NCBI RefSeq assembly: GCF_900112175.1
Contig: NZ_FOYT01000001.1
Coordinates: 496,001 to 560,000, forward strand
DNA length: 64,000 bases
Direction of reading: 5' to 3'
DNA from: Halogeometricum rufum
Lineage (GTDB): Archaea; Halobacteriota; Halobacteria; Halobacteriales; Haloferacaceae
In this document: positions 19,903 to 29,171 of the stretch, piece by piece
How positions within the stretch are numbered: the first letter of the stretch is position 1
Layout: each line of letters begins with the position of its first letter
The notes under the pieces: generated by a model
Told to the model about the DNA's origin: nothing
Seen by the model: the letters and a program-made list of their open reading frames with translations, nothing else
The model's database searches: none
Translations under genes and position numbers: made by a program

Positions 19903-20322
19903 ATGACTGTCACGCTGTCGGACACGGCACGGCGCTACATCGCCCTCTTCGAGGACGAGACCGAGGCGGTCGCTCGCGACTGCCTCGTGTTCGACGACCG
20001 CGTGGTCATCCTCGTCGCCGCCGGGCAGATGGGACAGGCCATCGGTCCGCGCGGACAGCACGTCCACGCCGTCGAGGAGAAACTCGGTCGGTCGGTCGAA
20101 CTCGTCGAGAACGCCGACACCGCGGAGGCGTTCGTCGAGAGCATGCTCGCACCCGCCGCCGTCCGCCACGTGACCATCTCCGAACAGGACGACCGCGTGG
20201 CCTACGTCGAAGTCGCGAGCGAAGACCGCGGCGTGGCCATCGGCAAGGAGGGCCGGAACATCGAGACGGCCCGGACGCTCGCCGAACGACACTACGGCGT
20301 GGACGACATCCAGTTGACGTAG
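19903..20322 (+). CDS. nusA: NusA-like transcription factor (tandem KH domains)
   Basis: 139 residues, the short archaeal form with only the two KH domains. GQAIGPRGQHVHAVEEKLGRSVELVE (KH1) and GVAIGKEGRNIETARTLAERHYGVDDIQL (KH2) show the GxxG loops. It binds RNA during elongation or termination. It sits at its classical place behind rpoA2; the ribosomal genes that normally follow directly are displaced here by a channel gene. Confidence 0.94.
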   Translation: MTVTLSDTARRYIALFEDETEAVARDCLVFDDRVVILVAAGQMGQAIGPRGQHVHAVEEKLGRSVELVENADTAEAFVESMLAPAAVRHVTISEQDDRVAYVEVASEDRGVAIGKEGRNIETARTLAERHYGVDDIQLT

Positions 20323-20388
20323 CCGTCGCCGCCGGCGACGCCGTCGCCGGGCACACGCTTTTGTGGTCCGCCGTCTCCCTTCTGAGAC

Positions 20389-21384
20389 ATGTCGCAGTCG
20401 GTCGCGTTCGTGCGCCTCGCGGGCCGGTTCCAACAGACGACGCCGTCGGCCCCCGAGGAGATAGTCGATACCTACGAGCAACTCGCCGGCACCGCCGTCG
20501 GGTTCGTCCTCGGCGCGGCGGTGGTGTACACGGTCGGCCGCCTGTTGATAGTTCCCGGCGTGGTCCGCGTCGTCGGGTCGCGGAACCGCAACAACCCCAC
20601 GGTCGTCTCGGCGGTGGAGACGTACGCGCACCTCTCGGTGGTCTTGCTCGCGGCGGTCGTGGGCGTCATCAGCGCGGGATACGGCAGCGTCTTTACGAAT
20701 ACCGCACTCGTCATCGCCGCGCTGACGGTGGTGTTCGGCGTCGCCGGGCAGGAGGTCATCGGCTCTCTGATAAGCGGGATGTTCCTCGTCTCCGACCCCG
20801 ACTTCAACGTCGGCGACTGGATATCGTGGCCCGGCGGCGAGGGCGTCGTCGAGGCGGTGGACTTCCGCGTCACCCGCGTCCGGACGCTCAACAACGAGAC
20901 CATCACCGTCCCGAACACGGAACTGACGACGAACACGCTGAACCGGCCGTACGGGCGCGACCAGTACCGCAACGTCGAACGACTGTTCGTCGCCTACGAC
21001 GACGACGTCGAACTGGCTCTGAAGGAACTCGTCGACGTCGCCCGGACCGACGACCGAATCCTGGCGGACCCCCCGCCGAACTCCCGCATCGTGGAACTCG
21101 GCGGGACGGCCATCACCCTCCGGGCGGAGTTCTGGGTCGCGGACCCGATGGACCTCGACCTGGTGGACATCCGCTCGTCGTTCAGGCGGCGGGTGAAAGC
21201 CCGGTTCGACGAGGTGGGACTGACGCTCGGACCGCCCTCGACGCACGAGATGAGCGGTGAACTCGACGTCGGCCTGCCGGACGGCCGGCGGGTCGAACGC
21301 CGGCCCGACGGGGCGGGGACGGACGCCGACGCGCCTGCGGGCGGTCCGTTCGTCCCCGACGCGACGGACGAGGACGGCCGCTGA
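20389..21384 (+). CDS. MscS-family mechanosensitive ion channel
   Basis: 331 residues. Three hydrophobic helices (about 33-55, 75-98 and 103-130), then the pore helix and beta domain: GVAGQEVIGSLISGMFLVSDPDFNVGDWISWPGGEGVVEAVDFRVTRVRTLNNETITVPN is the MscS signature. It releases solutes on hypo-osmotic shock. A TATA box GCTTTTGTG (20357-20365) sits 24-32 nt upstream of ATG 20389, so it has its own promoter although it interrupts the nusA-rpsL order. The C-terminal 50 residues are acidic and low-complexity. Confidence 0.88.
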   Translation: MSQSVAFVRLAGRFQQTTPSAPEEIVDTYEQLAGTAVGFVLGAAVVYTVGRLLIVPGVVRVVGSRNRNNPTVVSAVETYAHLSVVLLAAVVGVISAGYGSVFTNTALVIAALTVVFGVAGQEVIGSLISGMFLVSDPDFNVGDWISWPGGEGVVEAVDFRVTRVRTLNNETITVPNTELTTNTLNRPYGRDQYRNVERLFVAYDDDVELALKELVDVARTDDRILADPPPNSRIVELGGTAITLRAEFWVADPMDLDLVDIRSSFRRRVKARFDEVGLTLGPPSTHEMSGELDVGLPDGRRVERRPDGAGTDADAPAGGPFVPDATDEDGR

Positions 21385-21530
21385 CTCCCCGGAGCGACCG
21401 ATTCTCTGCGGCGTTCAGTCGCTCTTCGTCTCGGAGCGGCCGTAACTCCAGCACCGAAACCGCCTCAGAACCGTCCTTAGGGGGTGCTAATCGAACCTGC
21501 GGCCGTCTCGCCGAGATTCGAAAAGGGAGG

Positions 21531-21537
21531 CTTAAGT
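21531..21537 (+). promoter_or_regulatory. TATA box of rpsL-rpsG
   Basis: CTTAAGT lies 27-33 nt upstream of ATG 21564, giving the ribosomal pair its own leaderless promoter. Confidence 0.5.
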
Positions 21538-21563
21538 AGCTCCGTCGGGAAGTCCGTGTTACT

Positions 21564-21992
21564 ATGGCGAACGGCAAATACGCCGCGCGCAAACTCAAAC
21601 AGGACCGGCAGAAGCGACGCTGGTCCGACTCCGAGTACGCGCGCCGCGAACGCGGTCTTCGCAAGAAGTCCGACCCGCTCGAAGGCGCACCGCAGGCACG
21701 CGGTATCGTCCTCGAGAAGGTCGGTATCGAGGCAAAGCAGCCGAACTCGGCCATCCGAAAGTGCGTCCGTGTTCAGCTCATCAAGAACGGGAAGCAGGTC
21801 ACTGCGTTCTGTCCCGGCGACGGCGCCATCTCGTTCATCGACGAACACGACGAAGTCACCATCGCCGGCATCGGCGGGGCGAAGGGTCGTGCGATGGGCG
21901 ACCTCTCGGGTGTCAACTACAAGGTCGAGAAGGTCAACGGCGTGTCGATGATCGAACTGGTCCGCGGAAACGCTGAGAAGCCGGTGCGATAA
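21564..21992 (+). CDS. rpsL: 30S ribosomal protein uS12
   Basis: 142 residues. [31 protein letters not shown] is the universal uS12 decoding-centre loop in its archaeal/eukaryotic form. The N-terminal [22 protein letters not shown] is the archaeal extension. The stop codon TAA overlaps the rpsG start by one base (21992). Confidence 0.97.
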   Translation: MANGKYAARKLKQDRQKRRWSDSEYARRERGLRKKSDPLEGAPQARGIVLEKVGIEAKQPNSAIRKCVRVQLIKNGKQVTAFCPGDGAISFIDEHDEVTIAGIGGAKGRAMGDLSGVNYKVEKVNGVSMIELVRGNAEKPVR

Positions 21993-22606
21993 TGTCGGAG
22001 AGCGACCAACCCGAGCCGGAGTCGCCGGCCGACTCCGAGGAGGCCTCGGCGAACGCACAGCTGTTCGGCGTCTGGGAAATCGTCGAGATAGAGTACGCAG
22101 ACCCCTCGACGCAGCGGTACATCAACGTGACGCCCATCGCGCACACGATGGGCCGCCACGCGTCGAAGCAGTTCAAGAAGTCCGAGATCAGCATCGTCGA
22201 GCGACTCGTCAACCGCCTCATGCAGTCCGAGGACAACACGGGTCACAAGCAGAAGACGATGAAGATCGTGAAGGAGGCGTTCGAACTCGTCCACGAGCGG
22301 ACGGACGAGAACCCGATTCAGGTGCTCGTCACCGCCGTCGAGAACGCCGCGCCCCGCGAGGAGACCGTCCGCCTCAAGTACGGGGGCATCTCCGTCCCGC
22401 AGGCCGTCGACGTCGCGCCTCAGCGTCGCGTCGACCAGGCGCTGAAGTTCATCGCCGACGGCACCGCGAGCGGTTCCTACAAGTCGACGACGAGCGCCGC
22501 CGAGTCGCTCGCCCAGCAACTCGTCGGCGCGTCGAACTACGACGTACAGACGTACGCGATCAGCCAGAAAGAAGAGCGCGAACGCGTCGCGGAAGCGGCC
22601 CGGTAG
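21992..22606 (+). CDS. rpsG: 30S ribosomal protein uS7
   Basis: 204 residues. RYINVTPIAHTMGRHASKQFKKSEISIVERLVNRLMQ and VLVTAVENAAPREETVRLKYGGISVPQAVDVAPQRRVDQALK are the uS7 core contacting 16S rRNA. The N-terminal 25 residues are an acidic haloarchaeal extension. A pyrimidine-rich tract at 22616-22636 just after the stop may serve termination. Confidence 0.97.
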   Translation: MSESDQPEPESPADSEEASANAQLFGVWEIVEIEYADPSTQRYINVTPIAHTMGRHASKQFKKSEISIVERLVNRLMQSEDNTGHKQKTMKIVKEAFELVHERTDENPIQVLVTAVENAAPREETVRLKYGGISVPQAVDVAPQRRVDQALKFIADGTASGSYKSTTSAAESLAQQLVGASNYDVQTYAISQKEERERVAEAAR

Positions 22607-22737
22607 TCGCGCAGTCTCTCTCCCTCTCTCCGTTCTCGACCGCGTAGCGGTGCCGCCGTTCGTCCGCGGCGAGCGTTCGTTTCGGCGAGCCGTTCGGTCC
22701 CCTCTCCACCGGTCGGTTTCCTCCCCTCGTTCGTTCA

Positions 22738-23505
22738 GTCGGCCGCCGCCGGCCCGCCGCGTTCGGTCGTCTCGACGGCGTACGCCCGGGTCACGTCGAC
22801 GAGCGCCTTCCGGTAGTCGCTCTCGGTGGGGTCCGCCGCCAGCGACCGGAAGCGCTCTTTGAACGCGGGGAGTTCGACGCTCGGCGCGTCGTCGGCGGCG
22901 GCGTGGGCCAGGTCGTAGATGCGGTGGTCCGGGTCGACCAGGTCGTGCCGTTCGACGAGTGCGAGGGCGAACGCGGCGTTCACGGCGGTTATCTCCGGGT
23001 CGGCGTTCGCGGTGACGAGGCGGGAGTCCGGCCACGGCGAGGGCCCCGGGTTGGCGGCGACGGCCCGCGCCAACTCCGATTCGAGGAAGTGGACGAGTTT
23101 CTCCGTCGGCCCCAGCGAGAGGGTGATGTCGTCGGCGTAGATGTCCTTCATGTGGTTCGCTATCTGGTAGCAGTGCGCCAGCTTCCGCCGTTCGACCGAC
23201 CGCCCCGAGAGCGCGAGGTAGAGCGCTTCCTCCGTCGACTGCACGTGCGAGGCGTGGCGCTCCTCGTTGCGGACCATGTGCGAGAGTTCGTGCAGGACGA
23301 GTTCGCGACCCATCGCGCTCGTGGCGGCCTGTCGGGAGATGTTCAGTTCGTGTCTGTCGTCGTAGTGTGCGGCCCAGGTCCGTTCGTCGGGGTCGTCGCG
23401 CACGCTGACGTGGACGGGTCGGTCGAGGTCGTACTCCGTCTCGAACAGGTCGGCGGCGCTGAGAAACGGGTCCGTCGGCGCGGACCCGAGCACTCGGAGA
23501 TCCAT
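22738..23505 (-). CDS. Conserved haloarchaeal protein with HExxH-like metalloprotease motif (probably DUF5781)
   Basis: About 255 residues from ATG 23505 ([26 protein letters not shown]). [30 protein letters not shown] contains HELSH followed by an acidic residue in TEEALY, the layout of zincin-type metalloproteases, although no activity is documented to my knowledge. The start at 23505 is chosen over 23520 because TCTTTGTT on the minus strand lies at the right distance (-32 to -25) for a leaderless start there. It lies convergent with rpsG and divergent from fusA, amid translation genes. Confidence 0.7.
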
Positions 23506-23671
23506 GCGTACCGTTACCATAGTCCGCGCAACAAAGACTCTTGTGCCGAGTGACGGGTCTGCCGGCTTCGCCAGCCGTGCGGTCCCGTCCGAGCGCGATT
23601 GTGTCAAAAAGGGACATACCACGCCGAGAACGGCGCGTACGCGGCCGTTTCGCCACCGGCAAAACACTACC

Positions 23672-23678
23672 CTTTTGA
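23672..23678 (+). promoter_or_regulatory. TATA box of fusA
   Basis: CTTTTGA lies 27-33 nt upstream of ATG 23705. Confidence 0.5.
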
Positions 23679-23704
23679 CCCTCCTGCCGGTACGGGTCTG
23701 TATA

Positions 23705-25894
23705 ATGGGCCGACGCAAGAAAATCGTCCAGGAATGTGAGAAGTTGATGGACAAGCCGGAGCAGATCCGGAACATCGCCATCGCTGCTCACGTCGATCAC
23801 GGAAAGACGACACTCACCGACAACCTCCTCGCCGGTGCGGGGATGATCGCCGACGAGGGTGAGGCGACGCGCCTCATGATGGACACCGAGGAAGACGAGC
23901 AGGAACGCGGTATCACCATCGACGCGGCGAACGTCTCGATGACGCACGAGTACAACGACCGGAATCACCTCATCAACCTCATCGACACGCCGGGCCACGT
24001 CGACTTCGGTGGCGACGTGACGCGTGCGATGCGCGCCGTCGACGGTGCACTCGTCGTCGTCGACGCCGTCGAGGGCGCGATGCCGCAGACCGAGACGGTC
24101 GTCCGGCAGGCGCTCCGCGAGGGCGTCAAGCCCGCGCTGTTCATCAACAAGGTCGACCGCCTCATCTCGGAACTGCAGGAGGGTCCCGAGGAGATGCAGC
24201 AGCGCCTCACCGACGTCATCGGCGACGTCAACGAACTCATCCGCGGGATGACGCAGGACATGGACGACGTGGACGACTGGACCGTCTCCGTCGAGGACGG
24301 CACCGTCGCCTTCGGGTCCGCCCTCTACAAGTGGGGCGTCTCGCTCCCGTCGATGCAGGAGACGGGCATGTCGTTCGGCGACATCATCGAACTCGAACAG
24401 GACGGCAAGCGGCAGGAACTCCACGAGCGGACGCCCCTGTCGGACGTCGTCCTCGACATGGTCGCCGAGCACTTCCCCGACCCGCTCGATGCGCAGCCCC
24501 GTCGTATCCCCCGCGTCTGGCGCGGTGACGACCAGACCGAACTCGCAAAGCAGATGCGCGAAGTGGACGACGACGGCGAAGTCGTCTTCATGGCGACCGA
24601 CATCGGGATGGACCCGCACGCGGGCGAAATCGCGACCGGTCGCGTCTTCTCGGGCACCATCAAGAAGGGACAGGAGCTGTACGTCTCCGGGACCGCGGGC
24701 AAGAACCGCGTCCAGTCCGTCGGTATCTTCATGGGCGGCGAACGCGAGGAACTCGACCGCGGCGTCCCCGCGGGGAACATCGCGGCCGTCACGGGCCTCC
24801 GCGACGCCATCGCCGGTTCCACCGTCTCCTCCGTCGAGATGACGCCGTTCGAGTCCATCGAGCACATCTCCGAGCCCGTCATCACGAAGTCCGTCGAGGC
24901 GAAGAACATGGACGACCTGCCGAAGCTCATCCAGACGCTCCAGCAGGTCGCCAAGGAGGACCCCACCATCCGCGTCGAGATTAACGAGGACACGGGCGAG
25001 CACCTCATCAGCGGGCAGGGCGAACTCCACCTCGAGGTCATCACCCAGCGCATCCAGAAGAACCAGGGCATCCCGGTCGTGACGGGCGAACCCATCGTCG
25101 TCTACCGCGAGGCGGCGCAGAACGCCTCCCGCGAGGTCGAGGGCGTCTCGCCGAACCGCCACAACAAGTTCTACATCACGGTCGAACCCCTCTCGCAGGA
25201 CATCGTCGACCAGATCAAGCTCGGCGAAGTCTCGATGGACATGCCCGAACTGGAGCGCCGCGAGGCGCTGCAGGAGGCCGGCATGGACAAGGACACCTCC
25301 CAGAACGTCGAGCACATCCACGGGACGAACATCCTCATCGACGACACGAAGGGTATCCAGCACCTGAACGAGACGATGGAACTCGTCATCGAGGGTCTCG
25401 AAGAGGCGCTCGACGACGGTCCGCTGGCCGCCGAACCCGTGCAGGGGTCGCTGCTCCGCCTGCACGACGCGAAACTCCACGAGGACACCATCCACCGCGG
25501 TCCCGCACAGGTCATCCCCGCGGTCCGCGAAGCCGTCCACCGCGCGCTCATCGACGCCGACATCAAGATGCTCGAACCCATCCAGAACGTCCGCATCGAC
25601 GTTCCGTCCGAGCACATGGGCTCTGCGTCCGGCGAGATTCAGGGTCGCCGCGGCCGCGTGGACGACATGTACCAGGAGGGTGACCTCATGGTCATCGAGG
25701 GCATCGCGCCCGTCGAAGAGATGATCGGCTTCTCCTCGGACATCCGCTCTGCGACCGAGGGTCGCGCGTCGTGGAACACCGAGAACGCCGGCTTCCGCGT
25801 CCTCGCGGACAACCTCCAGCGCGAGATCATCATGGACATCCGCGAGCGGAAGGGCATGAAGCTCGAACTGCCGCAGTCCATCGACCAGTTCTGA
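23705..25894 (+). CDS. fusA: Translation elongation factor aEF-2
   Basis: 729 residues. GTP-binding motifs: [10 protein letters not shown] (G1), DTPGHVDF (G3), INKVDR (G4). [18 protein letters not shown] is the switch-I region. The diphthamide target histidine is H597 in [10 protein letters not shown]. aEF-2 drives ribosomal translocation. The length is typical and no intein is present. The in-frame extension upstream of 23705 lacks homologous character, and the TATA box supports this start. Confidence 0.97.
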   Translation: MGRRKKIVQECEKLMDKPEQIRNIAIAAHVDHGKTTLTDNLLAGAGMIADEGEATRLMMDTEEDEQERGITIDAANVSMTHEYNDRNHLINLIDTPGHVDFGGDVTRAMRAVDGALVVVDAVEGAMPQTETVVRQALREGVKPALFINKVDRLISELQEGPEEMQQRLTDVIGDVNELIRGMTQDMDDVDDWTVSVEDGTVAFGSALYKWGVSLPSMQETGMSFGDIIELEQDGKRQELHERTPLSDVVLDMVAEHFPDPLDAQPRRIPRVWRGDDQTELAKQMREVDDDGEVVFMATDIGMDPHAGEIATGRVFSGTIKKGQELYVSGTAGKNRVQSVGIFMGGEREELDRGVPAGNIAAVTGLRDAIAGSTVSSVEMTPFESIEHISEPVITKSVEAKNMDDLPKLIQTLQQVAKEDPTIRVEINEDTGEHLISGQGELHLEVITQRIQKNQGIPVVTGEPIVVYREAAQNASREVEGVSPNRHNKFYITVEPLSQDIVDQIKLGEVSMDMPELERREALQEAGMDKDTSQNVEHIHGTNILIDDTKGIQHLNETMELVIEGLEEALDDGPLAAEPVQGSLLRLHDAKLHEDTIHRGPAQVIPAVREAVHRALIDADIKMLEPIQNVRIDVPSEHMGSASGEIQGRRGRVDDMYQEGDLMVIEGIAPVEEMIGFSSDIRSATEGRASWNTENAGFRVLADNLQREIIMDIRERKGMKLELPQSIDQF

Positions 25895-26032
25895 GACCGC
25901 CCGGTGCCGGCGCTCCGGCACCGATTCGCCGCCGCACGACGTGCGGCGACCGTCGGCCCAGCGCCGTTCAGTTATTCGATTCGATAATTCACCCGAAGGA
26001 TACATTCTCTCTCACCCGCTCTGTTCGGCCGT

Positions 26033-27208
26033 ATGCTCACGAGGGTTCTCACACTCGCCGAACGGGTCGGATTCGGCTCGCCGCCCGAGGCCGTCGCGCC
26101 GCAGTCCGCCTCGACCGTTCGGGTCGCCGCCAGCGGCGTCGTCACGCTGACCGGACTCGTCCTGTTGATTCCGAACTTCACGCCCCTGTTGGGCGGCCCC
26201 GGGGACGCGCTCGTCGCGGTGCTGGCGCTCGTGGGGTCGGTCGTCTCCGTCGGACTCGTCGCCGCCGGCGGGCTCCTCTACTGGAGTCGCTTCGGCGACC
26301 GCAACGCGGTCAGAATCGCGGTCTGGAACCTGTTGGGCGTCGTCGTCCTCGGAAGCGTGATGGTGGCTCACGCCGCCACGCAGGGGGCGTTCGCGGACGG
26401 CGTCGCCGCGTCGACGTTCACCGTCGGGAACCTGCTGGCCATCGGCGCGGCGGCGCACGTCGTCATCGGCGTCTACGACGCCCGCCGAGTCCGCGCCGAG
26501 CAACTCGCCCGCCAGCGCCGGCAGACGGCCGTCCTGAACCGCGTCCTCCGGCACAACCTCCGCAACGAGGCGCAGGTGCTCACCGGCCACGCCGACATCG
26601 TCGCCGGTGCCGCCGAGGACGACGACGGACTCGCCGCCTCCGCGGCGGCGCTCCAGCGCAGTTCCGAGAAGGTGAGCAACCTCGCCGACGGCGCGAAGGC
26701 CATCGTCAGGGCGCAGGAACGCGACGCCGACGACTACGTCCCGACGGACCTCACCGACGTGGTCAGGGCCGCGGCGGCCGACGCGCGGGAGCGACACCCC
26801 GAGGCGACGGTCAACGTCAACGTCGCGGAGGAGGCGGCACCGGTCCGCGCCAGCGACGGCCTCCGGACGGCGCTCGACGAACTGGTGGACAACGCCGTCG
26901 AGCACGGTTCGGCGGGTAGTCGGACGGGGTCTCGTGACACCGCGGACCACGGCGGCCCGTCGGTCGAACTCGGCGTCTTCGCGACGAGTGACCGCGTCGA
27001 ACTCCGCGTCGCCGACGACGGTCCGGGCATCCCGGAACACGAACGCGACGTCGTCACCGGCGACGCCGAGATAACGCAGCTCACCCACGGTAGCGGACTC
27101 GGTCTCTGGGTGGTCGAGGCCGTCGCCTCGGCGCACGGCGCGGGGCTCTCCTTCGCGGACCGCGAGGGGGGCGGCGCGGTCGTCTCGCTCGACTTCCCGC
27201 GAGCGTAG
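26033..27208 (+). CDS. Membrane-anchored sensor histidine kinase
   Basis: 391 residues. Four membrane helices (about 31-54, 60-84, 94-114 and 127-148) are followed by a dimerisation helix with the phospho-acceptor H174 in VLRHNLRNEAQVLTGHAD, the haloarchaeal HisKA-type box. The HATPase domain carries the N box ALDELVDNAVEHG, the G1 box VADDGPGIP and the G2 box HGSGLGLWVVEAVASAHG. There is no PAS or GAF domain and no response regulator next door, so stimulus and partner are unknown. A 16-residue low-complexity loop follows the N box. Confidence 0.87.
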   Translation: MLTRVLTLAERVGFGSPPEAVAPQSASTVRVAASGVVTLTGLVLLIPNFTPLLGGPGDALVAVLALVGSVVSVGLVAAGGLLYWSRFGDRNAVRIAVWNLLGVVVLGSVMVAHAATQGAFADGVAASTFTVGNLLAIGAAAHVVIGVYDARRVRAEQLARQRRQTAVLNRVLRHNLRNEAQVLTGHADIVAGAAEDDDGLAASAAALQRSSEKVSNLADGAKAIVRAQERDADDYVPTDLTDVVRAAAADARERHPEATVNVNVAEEAAPVRASDGLRTALDELVDNAVEHGSAGSRTGSRDTADHGGPSVELGVFATSDRVELRVADDGPGIPEHERDVVTGDAEITQLTHGSGLGLWVVEAVASAHGAGLSFADREGGGAVVSLDFPRA

Positions 27209-27343
27209 CCGCGCGTCGGAACGCTCGGTCCCGGCTCGGACCCGCGGCGACGGTTGCCGGCGTTTCTCTCTTTCTTTCTTCGACGCGCGCCACCTCGTCG
27301 TCACGTGACACCAAACGCCGGACAGATTTGCAACCGACGAAGG

Positions 27344-27350
27344 CTTATAA
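27344..27350 (+). promoter_or_regulatory. TATA box of the leader-ACT-hom operon
   Basis: CTTATAA is a strong TATA box. It is 25-31 nt upstream of the leader-peptide ATG at 27375, so transcription should begin at or next to that codon, about 100 nt before the ACT gene. Confidence 0.6.
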
Positions 27351-27374
27351 CGCGCGCACCGAGTGGTCGATAGT

Positions 27375-27479
27375 ATGCTGACGGGGTCACACCGCCCGGC
27401 ACGCATCGGTACGGAGCCACAGCGCAGTCTCTCCTTGCCGACAACACCGACAGGGCGTGTCGCGGAGGTGCGGCGATGA
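27375..27479 (+). CDS. Upstream leader peptide (34 aa) coupled to the ACT gene
   Basis: ATG 27375 opens a 34-residue frame (MLTGSHRPARIGTEPQRSLS, then [14 protein letters not shown]) whose TGA overlaps the next start as ATGA (27476-27479). The TATA box at 27344 places transcription initiation at this ATG, so the peptide would be the first, leaderless reading frame of the operon. It contains five threonines, three of them in TTPT. Product and function are unknown; see findings for a possible attenuation role. Confidence 0.5.
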   Translation: MLTGSHRPARIGTEPQRSLSLPTTPTGRVAEVRR

Positions 27480-28030
27480 CCGACGCGGAGTCCGTCCCGG
27501 AGACGGACGGCGGCGAACAGCCGAAGCCGCACACGGTCCGTCTGGAACTGGCCGACGAACCGGGCCAGCTCCTCGCCGCGCTGCGCCCCATCGCGGAGAA
27601 CGGCGGCAACCTCCTCTCGATATTCCACGAGCGGGGGAACCTGACGCCGCGCGGCCGCATCCCCGTCGAGGTGGACTTAGAGTGCCCGCCGGACCGCTTC
27701 GACACCATCGTCGACGCGCTCCGCTCGGAGGGGGTGAACGTCATCCAGGCCGGCGCGGAACACTACGGCGAGACGCTCACCGTCGTGCTGGTGGGCCACC
27801 TCGTCGACACCGACCTCTCGGACACGCTCCGGCGCATCGAGCAGTGCTCGTCGGCGTCGCTCTCGGACGTCTCGCTGAACGCGCCCGAGGGCCGCGACGA
27901 CGTGTCGAGCGCGAGCCTGCGGCTCGCCACCCACACGGGCCGCACCGAAGCCGCCCTCGACGTGATTCGCGAGGTGGCGGCCGAGAAAGACCTGCACGTC
28001 GTCGAACCCCTCACGGAGGCGAGCCTATGA
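27476..28030 (+). CDS. Tandem ACT-domain amino-acid-binding protein
   Basis: 184 residues. After an acidic N-terminus, residues about 18-95 ([29 protein letters not shown]) and about 100-175 form ACT folds; the DEPGQLL phrase is the classical ACT ligand-site loop. ACT domains sense amino acids. The gene is coupled by ATGA (28027-28030) to homoserine dehydrogenase, which itself has no ACT domain, so this is probably its regulatory partner. Confidence 0.83.
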   Translation: MTDAESVPETDGGEQPKPHTVRLELADEPGQLLAALRPIAENGGNLLSIFHERGNLTPRGRIPVEVDLECPPDRFDTIVDALRSEGVNVIQAGAEHYGETLTVVLVGHLVDTDLSDTLRRIEQCSSASLSDVSLNAPEGRDDVSSASLRLATHTGRTEAALDVIREVAAEKDLHVVEPLTEASL

Positions 28031-28983
28031 GCGGCAAGCGCCTCGCCGTCCTCGGCGCCGGCGCCGTCGGCGGGTCGGTCGTCGAACTCGCCGCGTCGTA
28101 CGGCCACACCGTGACCGCGTTCGCCGACTCGTCCTCGGCCGCCGTCGCCGCCGACGGCGTGGACGCGGCGTCCGCGCTCGCGCGGAAGAACGACGAGGGC
28201 GTCGTCGGCGGCGCGGACCCCGAGGACGCGCTCTCGGCCGACTACGACGTGCTGGTGGAGGCGACGCCGACGACGCTCGGCGACGCCGAACCCGGCTTCT
28301 CGCACGTACGCCACGCGCTCGAACGCGACGCCGACGTGGTGCTGGCGAACAAGGGACCGGTCGCAGAGCGCTACGCGGACGTGATGGCGCTCGAACGCGA
28401 GAGCGAGGGCGCGGTGCGCTTCGAGGCCACCGTCGGCGGCGCCATCCCCGTCCTCTCGACCATCGAGGACCTCTCGCCGTCGCACGTCTCCGCCGCGCGC
28501 GGCGTCCTCAACGGGACGGCCAACTTCGTCCTCTCGCGGATGGCCACCGAGGGGCTGGACTACGAACACGTCCTCGCGGAGGCGCAGGACCTCGGCGTCG
28601 CCGAGGCCGACCCCTCCTTCGACGTGGAAGGGACCGACGCGGCGCTGAAGTGCGTCATCCTCTCGAACGTCCTCGCCGAGGGCGAACGGGAGTACACGCT
28701 GGCAGACGCCGACGTGGAGGGCATCACGAACGTGCCCGGCAGCGCGCTGGAACTCGCGGCCGACGAGGGACAGACGATTCGACTCATCGGCGAGGCCACG
28801 CCCGACAGCGTGCGCGTCAGCCCGCGACTCGTGCCGCAGAACGCCGCGCTCGCCGTCTCGGGGACGCGCAACATCGTCCAGTTGGAGACCGAACACGCGG
28901 GCCAGTTGAACATCAGCGGTCGCGGCGCGGGCGGTCCGGAGACGGCGTCGGCGGTGCTGTCGGACGTCGGCCGGCTCGACTGA
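28027..28983 (+). CDS. hom: Homoserine dehydrogenase (catalytic domain only)
   Basis: 318 residues. The N-terminal Rossmann motif is [17 protein letters not shown]. The catalytic domain contains [31 protein letters not shown] and [16 protein letters not shown]-type sequence (the conserved NGT...FIL block). It reduces aspartate semialdehyde to homoserine for threonine and methionine synthesis. At this length the C-terminal ACT domain of bacterial enzymes is missing; the adjacent ACT protein may supply feedback sensing. Confidence 0.93.
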   Translation: MSGKRLAVLGAGAVGGSVVELAASYGHTVTAFADSSSAAVAADGVDAASALARKNDEGVVGGADPEDALSADYDVLVEATPTTLGDAEPGFSHVRHALERDADVVLANKGPVAERYADVMALERESEGAVRFEATVGGAIPVLSTIEDLSPSHVSAARGVLNGTANFVLSRMATEGLDYEHVLAEAQDLGVAEADPSFDVEGTDAALKCVILSNVLAEGEREYTLADADVEGITNVPGSALELAADEGQTIRLIGEATPDSVRVSPRLVPQNAALAVSGTRNIVQLETEHAGQLNISGRGAGGPETASAVLSDVGRLD

Positions 28984-29171
28984 CCGGCAGACCGCCGGCT
29001 CGGACGCCCTATCGAGCGAACTGCACGGGTCGTGGCACGCGTTCGCATTCGTGCGATACGCTCCCAAGAAACGCGATACGCGGCCGTCTCGGCGCGTGTA
29101 CGTATCGAAATGGTTTTAGTGCATTCAGGCCAAAGCAGGCACCACAGAGCGCCTTAGCGCGTGACCTATCC

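Noticed and set aside
13000-21246. Very long minus-strand frames across the rpo genes (for example 18526-21246)
   Set aside because: They mirror the codon bias of the real plus-strand genes (Val/Arg/Asp/His-rich) and match no family.
27375-27479. Treating the leader frame as an N-terminal extension of the ACT protein
   Set aside because: The frame is shifted relative to the ACT gene and stops inside its ATG, so the two cannot be one protein.
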